Shown: piece by piece, positions 32,794-42,600 of the stretch | Layout: every line of letters starts with the position of its first letter | Position numbering within the stretch: position 1 is the stretch's first letter | From: Desulfobacterales bacterium | Lineage (GTDB): Bacteria > Desulfobacterota > Desulfobacteria > Desulfobacterales > ETH-SRB1 | NCBI GenBank assembly: GCA_030610995.1 | Contig: JAUWQO010000009.1 | Coordinates: 1 to 50,777 of the forward strand | Reading direction: 5' to 3' | Length of the DNA: 50,777 bases | Notes under the pieces: model-generated | Database searches by the model: none | What the model was told of the DNA's origin: nothing | Seen by the model: only the letters and a program-made list of their open reading frames with translations | Made by a program: the position numbers and the translations under genes

Positions 32794-33716
32794 ATTCAGC
32801 GAGTAATTTGAAAAAGGTGTTGGCATCCGGACAGTTTGCTGTAACAGCGGAACTGGGCCCCCCAAAAAATGCGGATGCAGAAGTTATTCGCACAAAAGCA
32901 AAGTTACTTTCGGACTGCGCTGACGCGGTAAATATTACCGACTGCCAAACCGCCATTGTCCGGATGTCGAGTATCGCGTCATCTGTTGTCATGATGCAGG
33001 AAGGGCTGGAGCCGGTAACCCAGATGACGTGCAGAGACAGGAATCGTATCGCCATTCAGAGTGATCTCCTCGGAGCCGCAGCCCTGGGAGTAAAAAATTT
33101 ACTCTGTCTTACAGGAGATCATCAACAATTCGGAAATCATCCGAATTCTACCGGCGTCTTTGATATGGATTCGATACAGCTCTTGCAGATGGTCAGGATG
33201 ATGCGAGACGAAAAGGTCTTTCAGTGCGGAGAAGAAATCAAAGGAAAAGCGCCGGACTTTTTCCTGGGAGCGGCAGCCAATCCTTTTGCAGATCCGTTTG
33301 AGTTTCGGGCTCTTCGCCTGGCAAAAAAGGTTGCGGCTGGCGCTCAGTTTATTCAGACGCAGCTTGTTTATAACGTCGAAAAATTCGCCGCATGGATGAA
33401 AGCGGTCAGGGATCTTGGACTCCATGAAAAATGCTACATCCTGGCCGGAGTTACACCTCCAAAGTCGATCGGAATGGCCAGGTACATGAAAAATAATGTT
33501 CCGGGCATGGATGTTCCAGATCATGTTATAGCTCGCCTCAAGGGAGCTAAAGATTCCAAAAAGGATGTGCAGAAAGAGGGGATCAACATTTGTGTAGATA
33601 TTATTAACATGGTAAAAGAGATAGAAGGTGTGGCCGGTGTGCATATCATGGCGATAGAATGGGAAAGCGCCGTACCGGAGATAGCCAAACAGGCCGGTCT
33701 TCTGCCGAGACCATAG
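32790..33716 (+). CDS. metF: 5,10-methylene-THF reductase
   Basis: 308 residues from ATG 32790 (GGGAGG 9 bases upstream; coupled to metV by ATGA). It reduces methylene-THF to methyl-THF, the last reaction of the methyl branch before AcsE. Motifs of the MTHFR TIM barrel: TAELGPPKNAD (about 19-29), DAVNITDCQTA (about 48-58), QMTCRDRNRIAIQSDLLGAA (about 78-97), LCLTGDHQ (about 106-113), FIQTQLVYNVEKFAAWM (about 191-207) and ILAGVTPPKS (about 223-232). It lacks the C-terminal domain of longer MetF and relies on MetV. Confidence 0.94.
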   Translation: MNSASNLKKVLASGQFAVTAELGPPKNADAEVIRTKAKLLSDCADAVNITDCQTAIVRMSSIASSVVMMQEGLEPVTQMTCRDRNRIAIQSDLLGAAALGVKNLLCLTGDHQQFGNHPNSTGVFDMDSIQLLQMVRMMRDEKVFQCGEEIKGKAPDFFLGAAANPFADPFEFRALRLAKKVAAGAQFIQTQLVYNVEKFAAWMKAVRDLGLHEKCYILAGVTPPKSIGMARYMKNNVPGMDVPDHVIARLKGAKDSKKDVQKEGINICVDIINMVKEIEGVAGVHIMAIEWESAVPEIAKQAGLLPRP

Positions 33717-33855
33717 GGGATTGTCGATTGTCGATTGATGATTGAAGATTGAAGGTATTCTATTAATTTTATAACAAAAAGACAGAGCGACCTGTCTCCC
33801 GTTCCGGCACAGGCAGGAACGATTCCACAAATCGACAATCATCAATCATCAATCC
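33717..33855. repeat. ATTGATGATTGAAG-word inverted repeat, core variant with insert
   Basis: The left arm gattgtcgattgatgattga (33720-33752) pairs with the right arm aatcgacaatcatcaatcat (33831-33853). The core (ggtattctattaatttt...cgattccaca) matches the core at 37079 and 38539, but is interrupted by a small inverted repeat (cctgtc...gacagg-type, 33793-33820). Confidence 0.7.
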
Positions 33856-33875
33856 AAAAAAGGGAGATATATAAA

Positions 33876-34832
33876 TTGACCATAGAAATACCAAAGATTG
33901 CTTATGCCGGAAAGATAAAAGAGATCCCGTTGGGACGTGGAGAGAATATCATAACCGTAGGTGGCGAGTCGTGTTGTCCGTTTCATCTGTTCGAAGGCGC
34001 TATGCCGCATCCTCCGAAAATAGCGATGGAGGTCTATGACAGGGCTCCAGAAGATTGGCCGGATACAGCGCTGGAACCGTTTGCCGATGTTGCGGGCGAT
34101 CCTGTGGCATGGGCTCGAAAATGTGTCGATACCTATGGGGCTGAAATGATAGCGCTGCAACTTGCGAGCACCGATCCGAATGCCGAGGACACACCGGCCG
34201 ACGAGGCCGCCGCGATTACAAAAAAAGTCTCCGATGCGGTGGAAGTTCCTTTGTTTGTTTTTGGAAGTTCAAGTGTTGATAAGGATACCGAGGTATTAAA
34301 GGCGGTCTGCGAGGCATGCGAGGGGAAAAACCTGATTATAGGGCCCCTGGCAGAAGGAAACTATCGGGCGATCGGAGCCACGGCAATCGGTTATCAACAT
34401 ACTGTTATGGCTTCCACACCAATCGACATAAACCTGGCAAAACAACTCAATATCCTATTGGGGAACTTGAACGTCCCTGACGATAAGATCATTATTGATC
34501 CGACGACCGGCGCTCTTGGATACGGCCTGGAGTATTGTTACAGCGTAATGGAACGGATCCGAACGGCCGCGCTTGTCCAGGAAGACGAAAGACTTCAGTT
34601 TCCGATCATTGCCAATTTTGCAAAAGAGGTATGGAAGACAAAAGAGGTAAGGTTGAGTGAAATGGAAGCTCCGCTTTTAGGAGATCAAAAAAAGAGAGGT
34701 ATATTGATTGAGGCCATGACGGCTCAGTGTGTGCTCCTTGCCGGAGCTGATATCCTGGTAATGAGGCACCCTGAAGCTATTAATTTAGTAAAAGAATCGA
34801 TTCAAGATTTGATGATCAGAGGAGAAAGTTAA
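33876..34832 (+). CDS. acsD: Corrinoid iron-sulfur protein small subunit
   Basis: 318 residues, delta subunit of CODH/ACS (AcsD/CdhD), which with AcsC binds the corrinoid that carries the methyl group from AcsE to AcsB. Starts at TTG 33876 behind AAGGGAG. TIM-barrel signatures: GGESCCPFHLFEGAMPHPP (about 29-47), MIALQLASTDPNAED (about 91-105), GPLAEGNYRAIGATAIGY (about 155-172), DPTTGALGYGLEYCYSVMER (about 209-228) and LAGADILVMRHPEA near the end. 2 bp separate it from acsB. Confidence 0.94.
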   Translation: MTIEIPKIAYAGKIKEIPLGRGENIITVGGESCCPFHLFEGAMPHPPKIAMEVYDRAPEDWPDTALEPFADVAGDPVAWARKCVDTYGAEMIALQLASTDPNAEDTPADEAAAITKKVSDAVEVPLFVFGSSSVDKDTEVLKAVCEACEGKNLIIGPLAEGNYRAIGATAIGYQHTVMASTPIDINLAKQLNILLGNLNVPDDKIIIDPTTGALGYGLEYCYSVMERIRTAALVQEDERLQFPIIANFAKEVWKTKEVRLSEMEAPLLGDQKKRGILIEAMTAQCVLLAGADILVMRHPEAINLVKESIQDLMIRGES

Positions 34833-34834
34833 TC

Positions 34835-37039
34835 GTGTCTAAAATAATTTGTTCCGCAGCCATTCGAGGAGCCCACAAGATTGTGGGCACGGCAGAAACA
34901 AAGTGTGAAGATGCATTGAAAAAGTGGGGGCCTGATCAGGAAATCGGATTTCCGAACACCACATATTATCTACCGATTATCTATGGCATCCTTGGAATCC
35001 CTGTAAAGACTCTGGGGGATGCAAAGGGGGTGCTCGACAAGTGCAAAAAACTCCTTCCGGCGCCGGTGAGCGATAAGGTATGGCTTCCTTATCTCGCTCC
35101 TGCATTGGAAGCCGGCATGGCCACCTTTTTCGCAGAAGAAATCATTGAGGCGATAAGATATTTGGAGGAGCCCGATTTTTATACAAAGGGAGAAGACCCG
35201 CTTCCTGATAATATATGGCTGGGTGCTGCGGACGACGTTATCATGCGAAAACGTGGTGTGGAATTTGTTGACGGGACAGCTCCGGGGTTTGCCGCCATAT
35301 TAGGCGCCGCGCCGACCAAAGAAATTGCCGTTAAGATTGCAATAGAGCTTCAAGAAAAGAATCTGTATGTCTTTATGTGTTCGGATCACGAAGGAAAGAC
35401 CATGTCCGAGCAACTAATAGAGGCCGGCGTTCAAATAGGCTGGCCTACCCGTCTGGTTTCGTTTGGGCCGAGCTATACGGCAGCAGTATTTGCAATGGGG
35501 TTTGCAACACGTGCCGCTATGTCCTTTGGAGGAATTAAGCCCGGAGATTTTGCAGGAAACTTACGTTATAATAAAGACAGGATTTTTGCCTTTGCAATGC
35601 CGCTTGGGACCGTGACCGATGAATGGTATGCCAATGCGGCCGGAGCCATCAACTGGGGCTTCCCCACCATAGCAGACACACCGATTCCACAGGTTCTTCC
35701 CACGGGCATCTGTACATACGAGCATGTGGTCAGCAACGTACCGCATGATCAGATAGTCGCCAGGGCTATTGAAGTTCGCGGGTTGAAGGTAGCTATCAGC
35801 AAGGTAGATATCCCCATGTCCTATGGGCCTGCCTTTGAAGGAGAGCGTATCAGAAAGGATGATCTCTACTTTGAATGCGGCGGCGGGAGGACGCTTGGAG
35901 TAGAGCTGACTATCTCTAAGGATATGTCGGAAGTTGAGGACGGAAAGATTGAAATGATCGGTCCTGACCTGGATCAGATTAAAGAAGGGGACAAACTCCC
36001 CTTTGCAGCGCTGATCGAGGTGGCGGGTCGACAAATGAAGCCGGGCTTTGAGCCGATCTTAGAACGCCAGATCCATCACCTGATCAATTATGTCCAAGGT
36101 ATAATGCATATCGGACAGAGAAGTATTATGTGGATACGGGTAGGAAAGGCGGCTGTTGAAAAAGGATTTTTACTCAAACATCTCGGCAAGGTAATACATG
36201 CCAAGTACCATCAGGACTTTGGGAATATTCTCGATAAGGTGCAGATAAAGATCTACACAGATGAAGAGAGAGTCAAAGAAGTCCTGGAAATGGCAAAAAA
36301 GCTGTATAAACAGAGAGATGAGCGGGTTGAGGGTATGACCGACGAAACAGAAGAGACCTACTATTCATGTACGCTGTGTCAGTCATTCGCTCCGAGCCAT
36401 GTCTGCGTGATTACGCCGGAACGGACAGGGATGTGCGGCGCTTACAACTGGCTCGACTGCGAAGTCTCTTATGAAATCAACCCCACAGGTCCGAATCAGC
36501 CGATAGAAAAGGGAGAATGTATCGATCCGGTATTGGGCCAGTGGAAAGGGATCACCGATTTTGTATTCAAGGCCTCGCGCCAAAAAATAGAGCAGGTAAG
36601 CGCTTACAGCTTGATGAACTTCCCAATGACTGCGTGCGGGTGCTTTGAGTGCGTGGCGACAATCCTTCCCCTGTGCAATGGTATTATGATAGTAAACAGG
36701 AACTTTATGGGGATGACACCCTGCGGCATGAAATTTACTACCCTGGCCGGAATGGTGGGCGGCGGAAACCAGACACCCGGTTTTCTCGGAGTAAGCAAAC
36801 ATTACATTTGCAGCAGGAAATTTCTCAAGGCCGAAGGAGGCTTAAAGCGTGTGGTATGGTTGCCTAAGATGTTAAAAGAAGAAATCGCCGAACGGATGGA
36901 GCCGATATGCGAAGAGATGGGGATTCCAAATTTCCCTGAGATGATAGCCGATGATACAATCGGAACCACGGAAGAGGAGATCCTCCCGTTTCTCGAAGAA
37001 AAAGGGCATCCGGCTCTTACCATGGATCCGTTGATGTGA
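34835..37039 (+). CDS. acsB: Acetyl-CoA synthase (A-cluster subunit)
   Basis: 734 residues, normal for bacterial AcsB/CdhC. It condenses CO, the corrinoid-borne methyl and CoA into acetyl-CoA at the Ni-Ni-[4Fe-4S] A-cluster. Starts at GTG 34835 with AGGAG 10 bases upstream. N-terminal helical CODH-binding domain; A-cluster cysteines in CTLCQSFAPSHVCVI (about 512-526) and RTGMCGAYNWLDC (about 534-546); the distal-nickel Cys-Gly-Cys in ACGCFECV (about 600-607). It follows acsD by 2 bp, so the pair is tightly coupled. Confidence 0.97.
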   Translation: MSKIICSAAIRGAHKIVGTAETKCEDALKKWGPDQEIGFPNTTYYLPIIYGILGIPVKTLGDAKGVLDKCKKLLPAPVSDKVWLPYLAPALEAGMATFFAEEIIEAIRYLEEPDFYTKGEDPLPDNIWLGAADDVIMRKRGVEFVDGTAPGFAAILGAAPTKEIAVKIAIELQEKNLYVFMCSDHEGKTMSEQLIEAGVQIGWPTRLVSFGPSYTAAVFAMGFATRAAMSFGGIKPGDFAGNLRYNKDRIFAFAMPLGTVTDEWYANAAGAINWGFPTIADTPIPQVLPTGICTYEHVVSNVPHDQIVARAIEVRGLKVAISKVDIPMSYGPAFEGERIRKDDLYFECGGGRTLGVELTISKDMSEVEDGKIEMIGPDLDQIKEGDKLPFAALIEVAGRQMKPGFEPILERQIHHLINYVQGIMHIGQRSIMWIRVGKAAVEKGFLLKHLGKVIHAKYHQDFGNILDKVQIKIYTDEERVKEVLEMAKKLYKQRDERVEGMTDETEETYYSCTLCQSFAPSHVCVITPERTGMCGAYNWLDCEVSYEINPTGPNQPIEKGECIDPVLGQWKGITDFVFKASRQKIEQVSAYSLMNFPMTACGCFECVATILPLCNGIMIVNRNFMGMTPCGMKFTTLAGMVGGGNQTPGFLGVSKHYICSRKFLKAEGGLKRVVWLPKMLKEEIAERMEPICEEMGIPNFPEMIADDTIGTTEEEILPFLEEKGHPALTMDPLM

Positions 37040-37148
37040 TGACAATTGATGATTGAAGATTGACGATTGACGATTGAAGGAATTCTGTCAATTTTTAAAA
37101 AGGCAGAGCGAAGCGATTCCACAAATCGACAATCTTCAATCATCAATA
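37040..37148. repeat. ATTGATG-word inverted repeat with conserved core (acsB-acsC)
   Basis: The left arm caattgatgattgaagattg (37043-37076), a core at about 37079-37123 (aattctgtcaatttttaaaa, then aggcagagcgaagcgattcc), and the right arm aatcgacaatcttcaatcat. The core is essentially identical to that at 38539-38583. It sits between stop codon and Shine-Dalgarno. Confidence 0.75.
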
Positions 37149-37170
37149 GAAATAAAGGAGAAGAACGGTT

Positions 37171-38523
37171 ATGGGACTTTCGGGAATAGAGATATTTAAA
37201 AAACTACCAAAGACAAATTGCGGCAAGTGCGGGGTTCCTACCTGCCTGGCTTTTGCCATGAAGTTGGCTACGGGTAAGGCTGAACTTGACGCGTGCCCGG
37301 ATTTGTCCGAAGATGTGAAAGAAGAACTCGGGGAGGCCTCGGCTCCTCCTGTGAGAACAGTGGTTATCGGTACAGGTGAACAAGCAATAAAACTGGGCGG
37401 GGAAACAGTGCTATTCCGCCATGAGAAGCGGTTTGAAAATCCCCCCGCATTTACTCTTCTCCTTTCGGACAAGATGGATGAAGCTGAAATTTCGGCTAAA
37501 CTAACCAAGTTTAAGGAGACCGCCTATGAACGCGTCGGCATTGTGTTGCGGCCTGCAATGGTTGCCGTCAAAGGAGAATCCAAAGATACTTCCGGATTTA
37601 TGGCGTTGGTTGAAAAGGTCTGCAATGATACAGATGCGGCTCTTGTGCTGATGAACGAAGATACAGATGCGCTTTCTCAGGCCGCCAAATCCTGTTCAAA
37701 CAGAAAGCCGCTCATTTATGCCGCCACCAGCGAAAATGTGGAAACACTGGGAAGCCTTGCCAGGGAACTTTCATGTCCGTTGGCGGTTAAAGGAAATAGC
37801 TTAGAAGAGCTGGCAGAAATCTCTGAAAAACTGATCAAAATGGGAGTTAAGGATCTGATTCTTGATTCAGGGGCCAGAACCGCGGGAAAGTCCCTGGAAG
37901 ATCAGATTATTATCCGGAGATCCGCATTGATGAAAAAATTTAAGCCGTTTGGATTTCCTACGATTGTTTTTCCGTGTGAGATGACGGACAACCCGATGAA
38001 AGAGGCGATGATTGCCTGTCAGATGGTTGCAAAATACGGCAGTATTATTATTCTCTCTGAAATAGAAGGCCACAGTATCTTCCCGCTTCTCCTTGCAAGT
38101 ATGAATATCTTTACGGATCCGCAAAGGCCTATGGCTGTGGAACAGAAGATTTATGAGATCGGCGCTACAGATGAAAATTCACCTGTTCTTATTACAGGAA
38201 ATTTTTCTCTTACCTATTTTATTGTTTCAGGGGAAGTCGATACGAGCCGTGTGCCGTCATATCTATTGATTAAGGACACAGAGGGCCTTTCGGTCTTAAC
38301 CGCATGGGCTGCCGGCAAATTCGGAGCAGACACCATTGCGCCCTTTGTAAAGAAATGCGGTATTGAGGAGAAGGTCAAACATCGCAAATTGGTGATTCCG
38401 GGTTATCTTGCAACCATCAGCGGAGAGTTGGAAGAAGAGCTTCCGGATTGGGAAATTCTCATCGGGCCGAGAGAGGCAAGCCATCTGCCTGCGTATTTGA
38501 AACAATTGAAGATTGAAGATTGA
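37171..38523 (+). CDS. acsC: Corrinoid iron-sulfur protein large subunit
   Basis: 450 residues, gamma subunit (AcsC/CdhE). The N-terminal [4Fe-4S] motif TNCGKCGVPTCLAFAMKLAT with C-PDL (about 14-45) is the cluster that reduces Co(II) during reactivation. A TIM barrel and a C-terminal corrinoid-binding domain follow (SVLTAWAAGKFGADTIAPFV at about 374-393, PGYLATISGELEEELPDWEI). Starts at ATG 37171 after AAGGAG. The last four residues (KIED) and the stop are encoded by the adjoining ATTGAAG repeat, so the repeat arm has been adopted as the gene end. Confidence 0.96.
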   Translation: MGLSGIEIFKKLPKTNCGKCGVPTCLAFAMKLATGKAELDACPDLSEDVKEELGEASAPPVRTVVIGTGEQAIKLGGETVLFRHEKRFENPPAFTLLLSDKMDEAEISAKLTKFKETAYERVGIVLRPAMVAVKGESKDTSGFMALVEKVCNDTDAALVLMNEDTDALSQAAKSCSNRKPLIYAATSENVETLGSLARELSCPLAVKGNSLEELAEISEKLIKMGVKDLILDSGARTAGKSLEDQIIIRRSALMKKFKPFGFPTIVFPCEMTDNPMKEAMIACQMVAKYGSIIILSEIEGHSIFPLLLASMNIFTDPQRPMAVEQKIYEIGATDENSPVLITGNFSLTYFIVSGEVDTSRVPSYLLIKDTEGLSVLTAWAAGKFGADTIAPFVKKCGIEEKVKHRKLVIPGYLATISGELEEELPDWEILIGPREASHLPAYLKQLKIED

Positions 38524-38617
38524 AGATTGAAGATTAGAGGAATTCTGTCAATTTTTAAAAAGGCAGAGCGAAGCGATTCCACAAATATTCAATCTTCAAT
38601 CGACAATCTTCAATTTT
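38503..38617. repeat. ATTGAAG-word inverted repeat with conserved core (acsC-acsE)
   Basis: The left arm attgaagattgaagattgaa (38505-38535) overlaps the acsC stop codon. The core at about 38539-38583 matches 37079-37123. The right arm aatattcaatcttcaatcga continues to 38615. Confidence 0.75.
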
Positions 38618-38649
38618 GTCACCAATGACAACTGAACCGGAGGTTTTCT

Positions 38650-39534
38650 ATGGTAATCTGTGTTGCGGAAAATATTAATATTATGTCAAAGACGCTCGGG
38701 CCTGCAATGAAGGAGAGAAATGCCGGTCCGATTCAGGATATGGCGCTGGCCCTGACGAAAAACGGCGCTGACTATCTTGATCTGAATATCGGACCTGCCA
38801 GAAAGGGCGGCGATGAGCTGATGGATTGGCTGGTTAAGACGGTTCAAGAAGTAATCGATCTTCCTCTTTCACTTGACACGACGAATCCGGTTGCCATGGA
38901 AGCAGGATTAAAGGCGAACATAAAAGGAAAATCACTGATAAACTCTGTTTCGCTTCAGCCTGAGCGATTGGAAAAAGGGCTTCCAATGATAATTAGGTAT
39001 AATGCGGACGCGATAGGACTTCTGTGGGGAAAAGATGGAATGCCGCGGGATGCCGATGAGCGGGCTGCTATGGCGGTCGATTTTATTTACCAGGCAAATG
39101 AGGCGGGAATTTCCACCTCAAACATCTGGATCGATCCGATTGCAACACCGATATGCGTTGATATAAATCAGGTTTTGGCCGGTCTGGAATTCATGAGCAT
39201 GTTGGGTGAAATAGCGCCTGAAGCCAAATCGATTGTAGGGCTTTCCAATGTTTCCAACGGCGCTCCGGACAATCTCCGTCCATATCTGAATCGCGCCTAT
39301 TTAATGATGCTTATGAAATATGATATTTATTCCGCAATTGTCGATGGATTTGACAAAGAACTGCTCGCGATTGCCGGTGGCAAAAGGCCTGAACATGTTA
39401 AATTAGTGCATGACATAATGGACGGAAACGAACCTGACCCTGCATCCCTGGGACAAACCGAATTGGAATATTACAAAACTACACGTGTTCTCATGGGTAA
39501 GGTTCTCTATTCACATTCGTGGCTAAGCACTTAG
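38650..39534 (+). CDS. acsE: Methyl-THF:corrinoid iron-sulfur protein methyltransferase
   Basis: 294 residues. A DHPS-like TIM barrel that moves the methyl group of methyl-THF to Co(I) of AcsCD. Motifs: VAENINIMSKTLGPAMKERN (about 5-24), ADYLDLNIGPARKGG (about 39-53), LPLSLDTTNPVAMEAGL (about 72-88), SLINSVSLQPERLEKGLPM (about 96-114), IWIDPIATPICVDINQV (about 158-174) and IVGLSNVSNGAPDNLRPYLN (about 195-214). Shine-Dalgarno GGAGG stands before ATG 38650. Length is slightly above the ~262 usual for acetogens. Confidence 0.93.
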   Translation: MVICVAENINIMSKTLGPAMKERNAGPIQDMALALTKNGADYLDLNIGPARKGGDELMDWLVKTVQEVIDLPLSLDTTNPVAMEAGLKANIKGKSLINSVSLQPERLEKGLPMIIRYNADAIGLLWGKDGMPRDADERAAMAVDFIYQANEAGISTSNIWIDPIATPICVDINQVLAGLEFMSMLGEIAPEAKSIVGLSNVSNGAPDNLRPYLNRAYLMMLMKYDIYSAIVDGFDKELLAIAGGKRPEHVKLVHDIMDGNEPDPASLGQTELEYYKTTRVLMGKVLYSHSWLST

Positions 39535-39678
39535 GATTGAAGATTGTCGATTGAATATTGAATATTGGATACAGAAGCCGTTTGTGCCAGGATTGGCATG
39601 TCCAATAGTGTTAAGTCAGAAATTGCTGATGCTCCCTAATCTTCAATCTTCAATATTCAATATTCAATATTCAATTAC
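39533..39678. repeat. ATTGAATATTG-word inverted repeat (acsE-fdhA)
   Basis: The left arm gattgaagattgtcgattga with attgaatattgg (39536-39568) pairs with the right arm taatcttcaatcttcaatat (39639-39677). The centre, about 70 bp, differs from the core of the other copies. It ends directly before the fdhA start, leaving no Shine-Dalgarno (aattacaaaATG). Confidence 0.65.
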
Positions 39679-39681
39679 AAA

Positions 39682-42600
39682 ATGTCTAAGTTAGAAATAA
39701 AAATTGATGGCCAAACATTATGGGTTGATTCCGGCACAATAATATTGGATGCAGCGCTCAAGGCAGGGGTTTTTATCCCGACACTGTGTTATATTCCGGG
39801 CAAAACCACAGAACACCCTTGCGGAATATGTGTTGTTGAAGTCGATGGGAGAGAAGAATTAGTTCAAGCCTGCTCCACGCTTGTGGAAGGCGGCATGGTG
39901 GTAACTTCTCGAAGCGATCGGGTTATAAAAGCAAGAAAAGAGGTTTTAGAACGGATGCTCTCGCGACATTATGGCGATTGTATTGCGCCCTGTTCTCTGA
40001 CATGTCCTGCCGGCATTAACATTCAGGGTTATCTTAGCAGAATTGCAAGCGGCGAGTTTATAGAGGCCCTGAAACTTATCAAAGAAAAGAATCCCCTTCC
40101 TCTTTCCGTTGGAAGGGTCTGCCCACATTTTTGTGAAACTCTATGTCGCCGTATCCTGGTAGACGAATGTCTCTCCATTAATCATCTAAAGCGATTTGTA
40201 GCAGATTTTGCTATCGACCACAAGGATGCGCATGTTTTGCCTCCTCCCCCATCTTCCGGACACAAGGTTGCTGTGATCGGTGGGGGGCCGGCCGGGCTCT
40301 CCGCTGCTTATTATCTGGCCTATATGGGGCATGAGGTAAGTATATTCGAGGCAATGCCTCAATTAGGCGGAATGCTTCGTTATGGGATCCCGGAATTTCG
40401 TCTTCCCAAAAAGATCGTTGACAAAGAGATAGAAAATATACTCAGAGCAGGTGTCCGTCCACAAACCGGAAAGAGACTGGGGGTTGACTTTACTATTAAG
40501 AGCCTGAAGGAGAGCGGTTTTGAGGCTATTTTTCTTGGCATCGGCTCCTGGCAAAATCAAAAGATGGGTATCGAGGGAGAGGAGTTGGACGCTGTTCTTT
40601 CGGGCCCTGAGTTTCTTAAGGCCATGAGTATGGGGCTAATGCCGTCCGTAGGTCAAAGGGTGGCCGTAATAGGGGGGATAGATACTGCCGTGGATACGGC
40701 CAGGACCTGTGTGAGGATGGACGTAGATGAAGTTGTTGTTATATATCAACGTTCGATGATGGAGATGCCGGCAAGCCATCGAGAAGTCATCGAAGCCGAA
40801 AAAGAGGGTGTCAAGTTTATCTTTATGACAGGGCTTACAAAGATAAAGAAAGAGAAAGACTTTCTTAAACTTGAAACGGTCCGTATGAAGTTGAGCAGAC
40901 CCGACAAGAAGGGAAAGCGCTGGCCGATTCCTGATCCTGGATCCGAAAAAACCCGTGAAACAGATACGGTAATTGTGGCGATTGGACAGGCCCCTGATCT
41001 TTCCTGGATGGAAATGCCGGATGAAGGGGTAAAGCCGCGTGTCCTTTCCTGTGGAACTCTTATTGCCGGTCCTCAAACGTTTCAGACTTCGGAAAAGGGG
41101 GTTTTTGCAGGAGGAGACGCCATACGCGGGCCAAGAACGGTTATCAATGCAGTCAACGGGGGGAGAAAGGCAGCCGGAGCAATAGATGTATATCTTAGAA
41201 AAAAACCGTTACACCGTCACAAACGGCTACTCAATTTCACAAAGGGTAAAAAATTCGAAGATGTTGATCTGCATAACTTCGAAGATGTTCCGATACGCCT
41301 TGGAGAAAAGATGCCTGTGCGGGCGCCGGAAAGACGCACCCGGGATTTTGATGAAATCGAATTGGGATTTACTGAGGAAACAGCGCTTCGGGAGTCCAAA
41401 CGATGCTTGCAGTGTGGATGCGCAGCTCTTTCCAAGTGTAAGCTGCGTGAATTATCCATAGAATACGAAGTAAGATTTCGTATATCCAGTATGCTAAAAC
41501 GCAGGCAGTACGAGATCGACAGCCGTCATCCTTTTATTATTATTGATCTCAATAAGTGTATATTTTGCCAGCGTTGCGAGAATAGCTGTGAATATGGCGC
41601 ATTGGAGCTGACCGGGACTAATTTTGACAACAACGGACTCCCTGAACAAATCTCCATAATTATTAATGAAAAGTGCGTTTCTTGCGGCGCTTGCGTAGAT
41701 GAATGTCCGGCAGGCGGTCTGGCAAAAAAATCGATCTGCTTTCCTGTTGGCCCTCATGAAATCAAAAAAGTCAAAACAGTCTGCCCGTTCTGCGGTTGTG
41801 GATGCACCATTGACTTGAACATGAAAGGAGACTCAATCATTGAAGTAACCTCTGATCCTGAGGATAGCCCCAATTTCGGGCATCTCTGTGTCAAGGGGAG
41901 GTTCGGAATCAATTTTGTTCGTCATCCGGATCGATTAAAAAGACCGCTTGTCCGAAAAAGGGGATATTTTGAGGAGGTGAGCTGGGAAGATGCGATCTCT
42001 CTTGTTGCACAAAAATTTTTGAAAATAAGGGATAATGATCCTGATAGTCTGGCCGGTTTGAGTTCGGCAAAGTGCACCAATGAAGAAAATTACCTCATGC
42101 AGAAATTTATGCGCACAGTGATCGGCACAAATAATGTTGACCACTGCGCGCGGCTCTGTCACGCATCCACAGTGGCCGGTTTGGCCGCATCGTTTGGAAG
42201 CGGGGCCATGACCAACTCTATAGCCGATTTCAAAAAGGCTGATGTAATCCTCCTTACAGGGAGCAATCCCACTGAAAATCATCCTACCATAGCCCTTGGT
42301 ATGATAAAAGCCATACAAAAAAACAAGACAAAACTGATTGTAGTCGATCCCCGTGAGATAGAAATAGTGCAGTATGCCGAAATCTGGCTGCGTCCAAAGC
42401 CCGGCACGGATATGGTCTGGTTAAACGGTATGATGAACGTAATTATAGATGAAGATCTATATGATATCCTTTATGTGGCTGAAAGAACGGAGAATTTTAC
42501 GGCTTTGAAAGAGACGGTGATGCAATACAACCCGGAATTTGTTGAACAGGTGACCGGCATACCCGCAGAAGATCTTATCAGGGCTGCGCGTCTTTATGCC

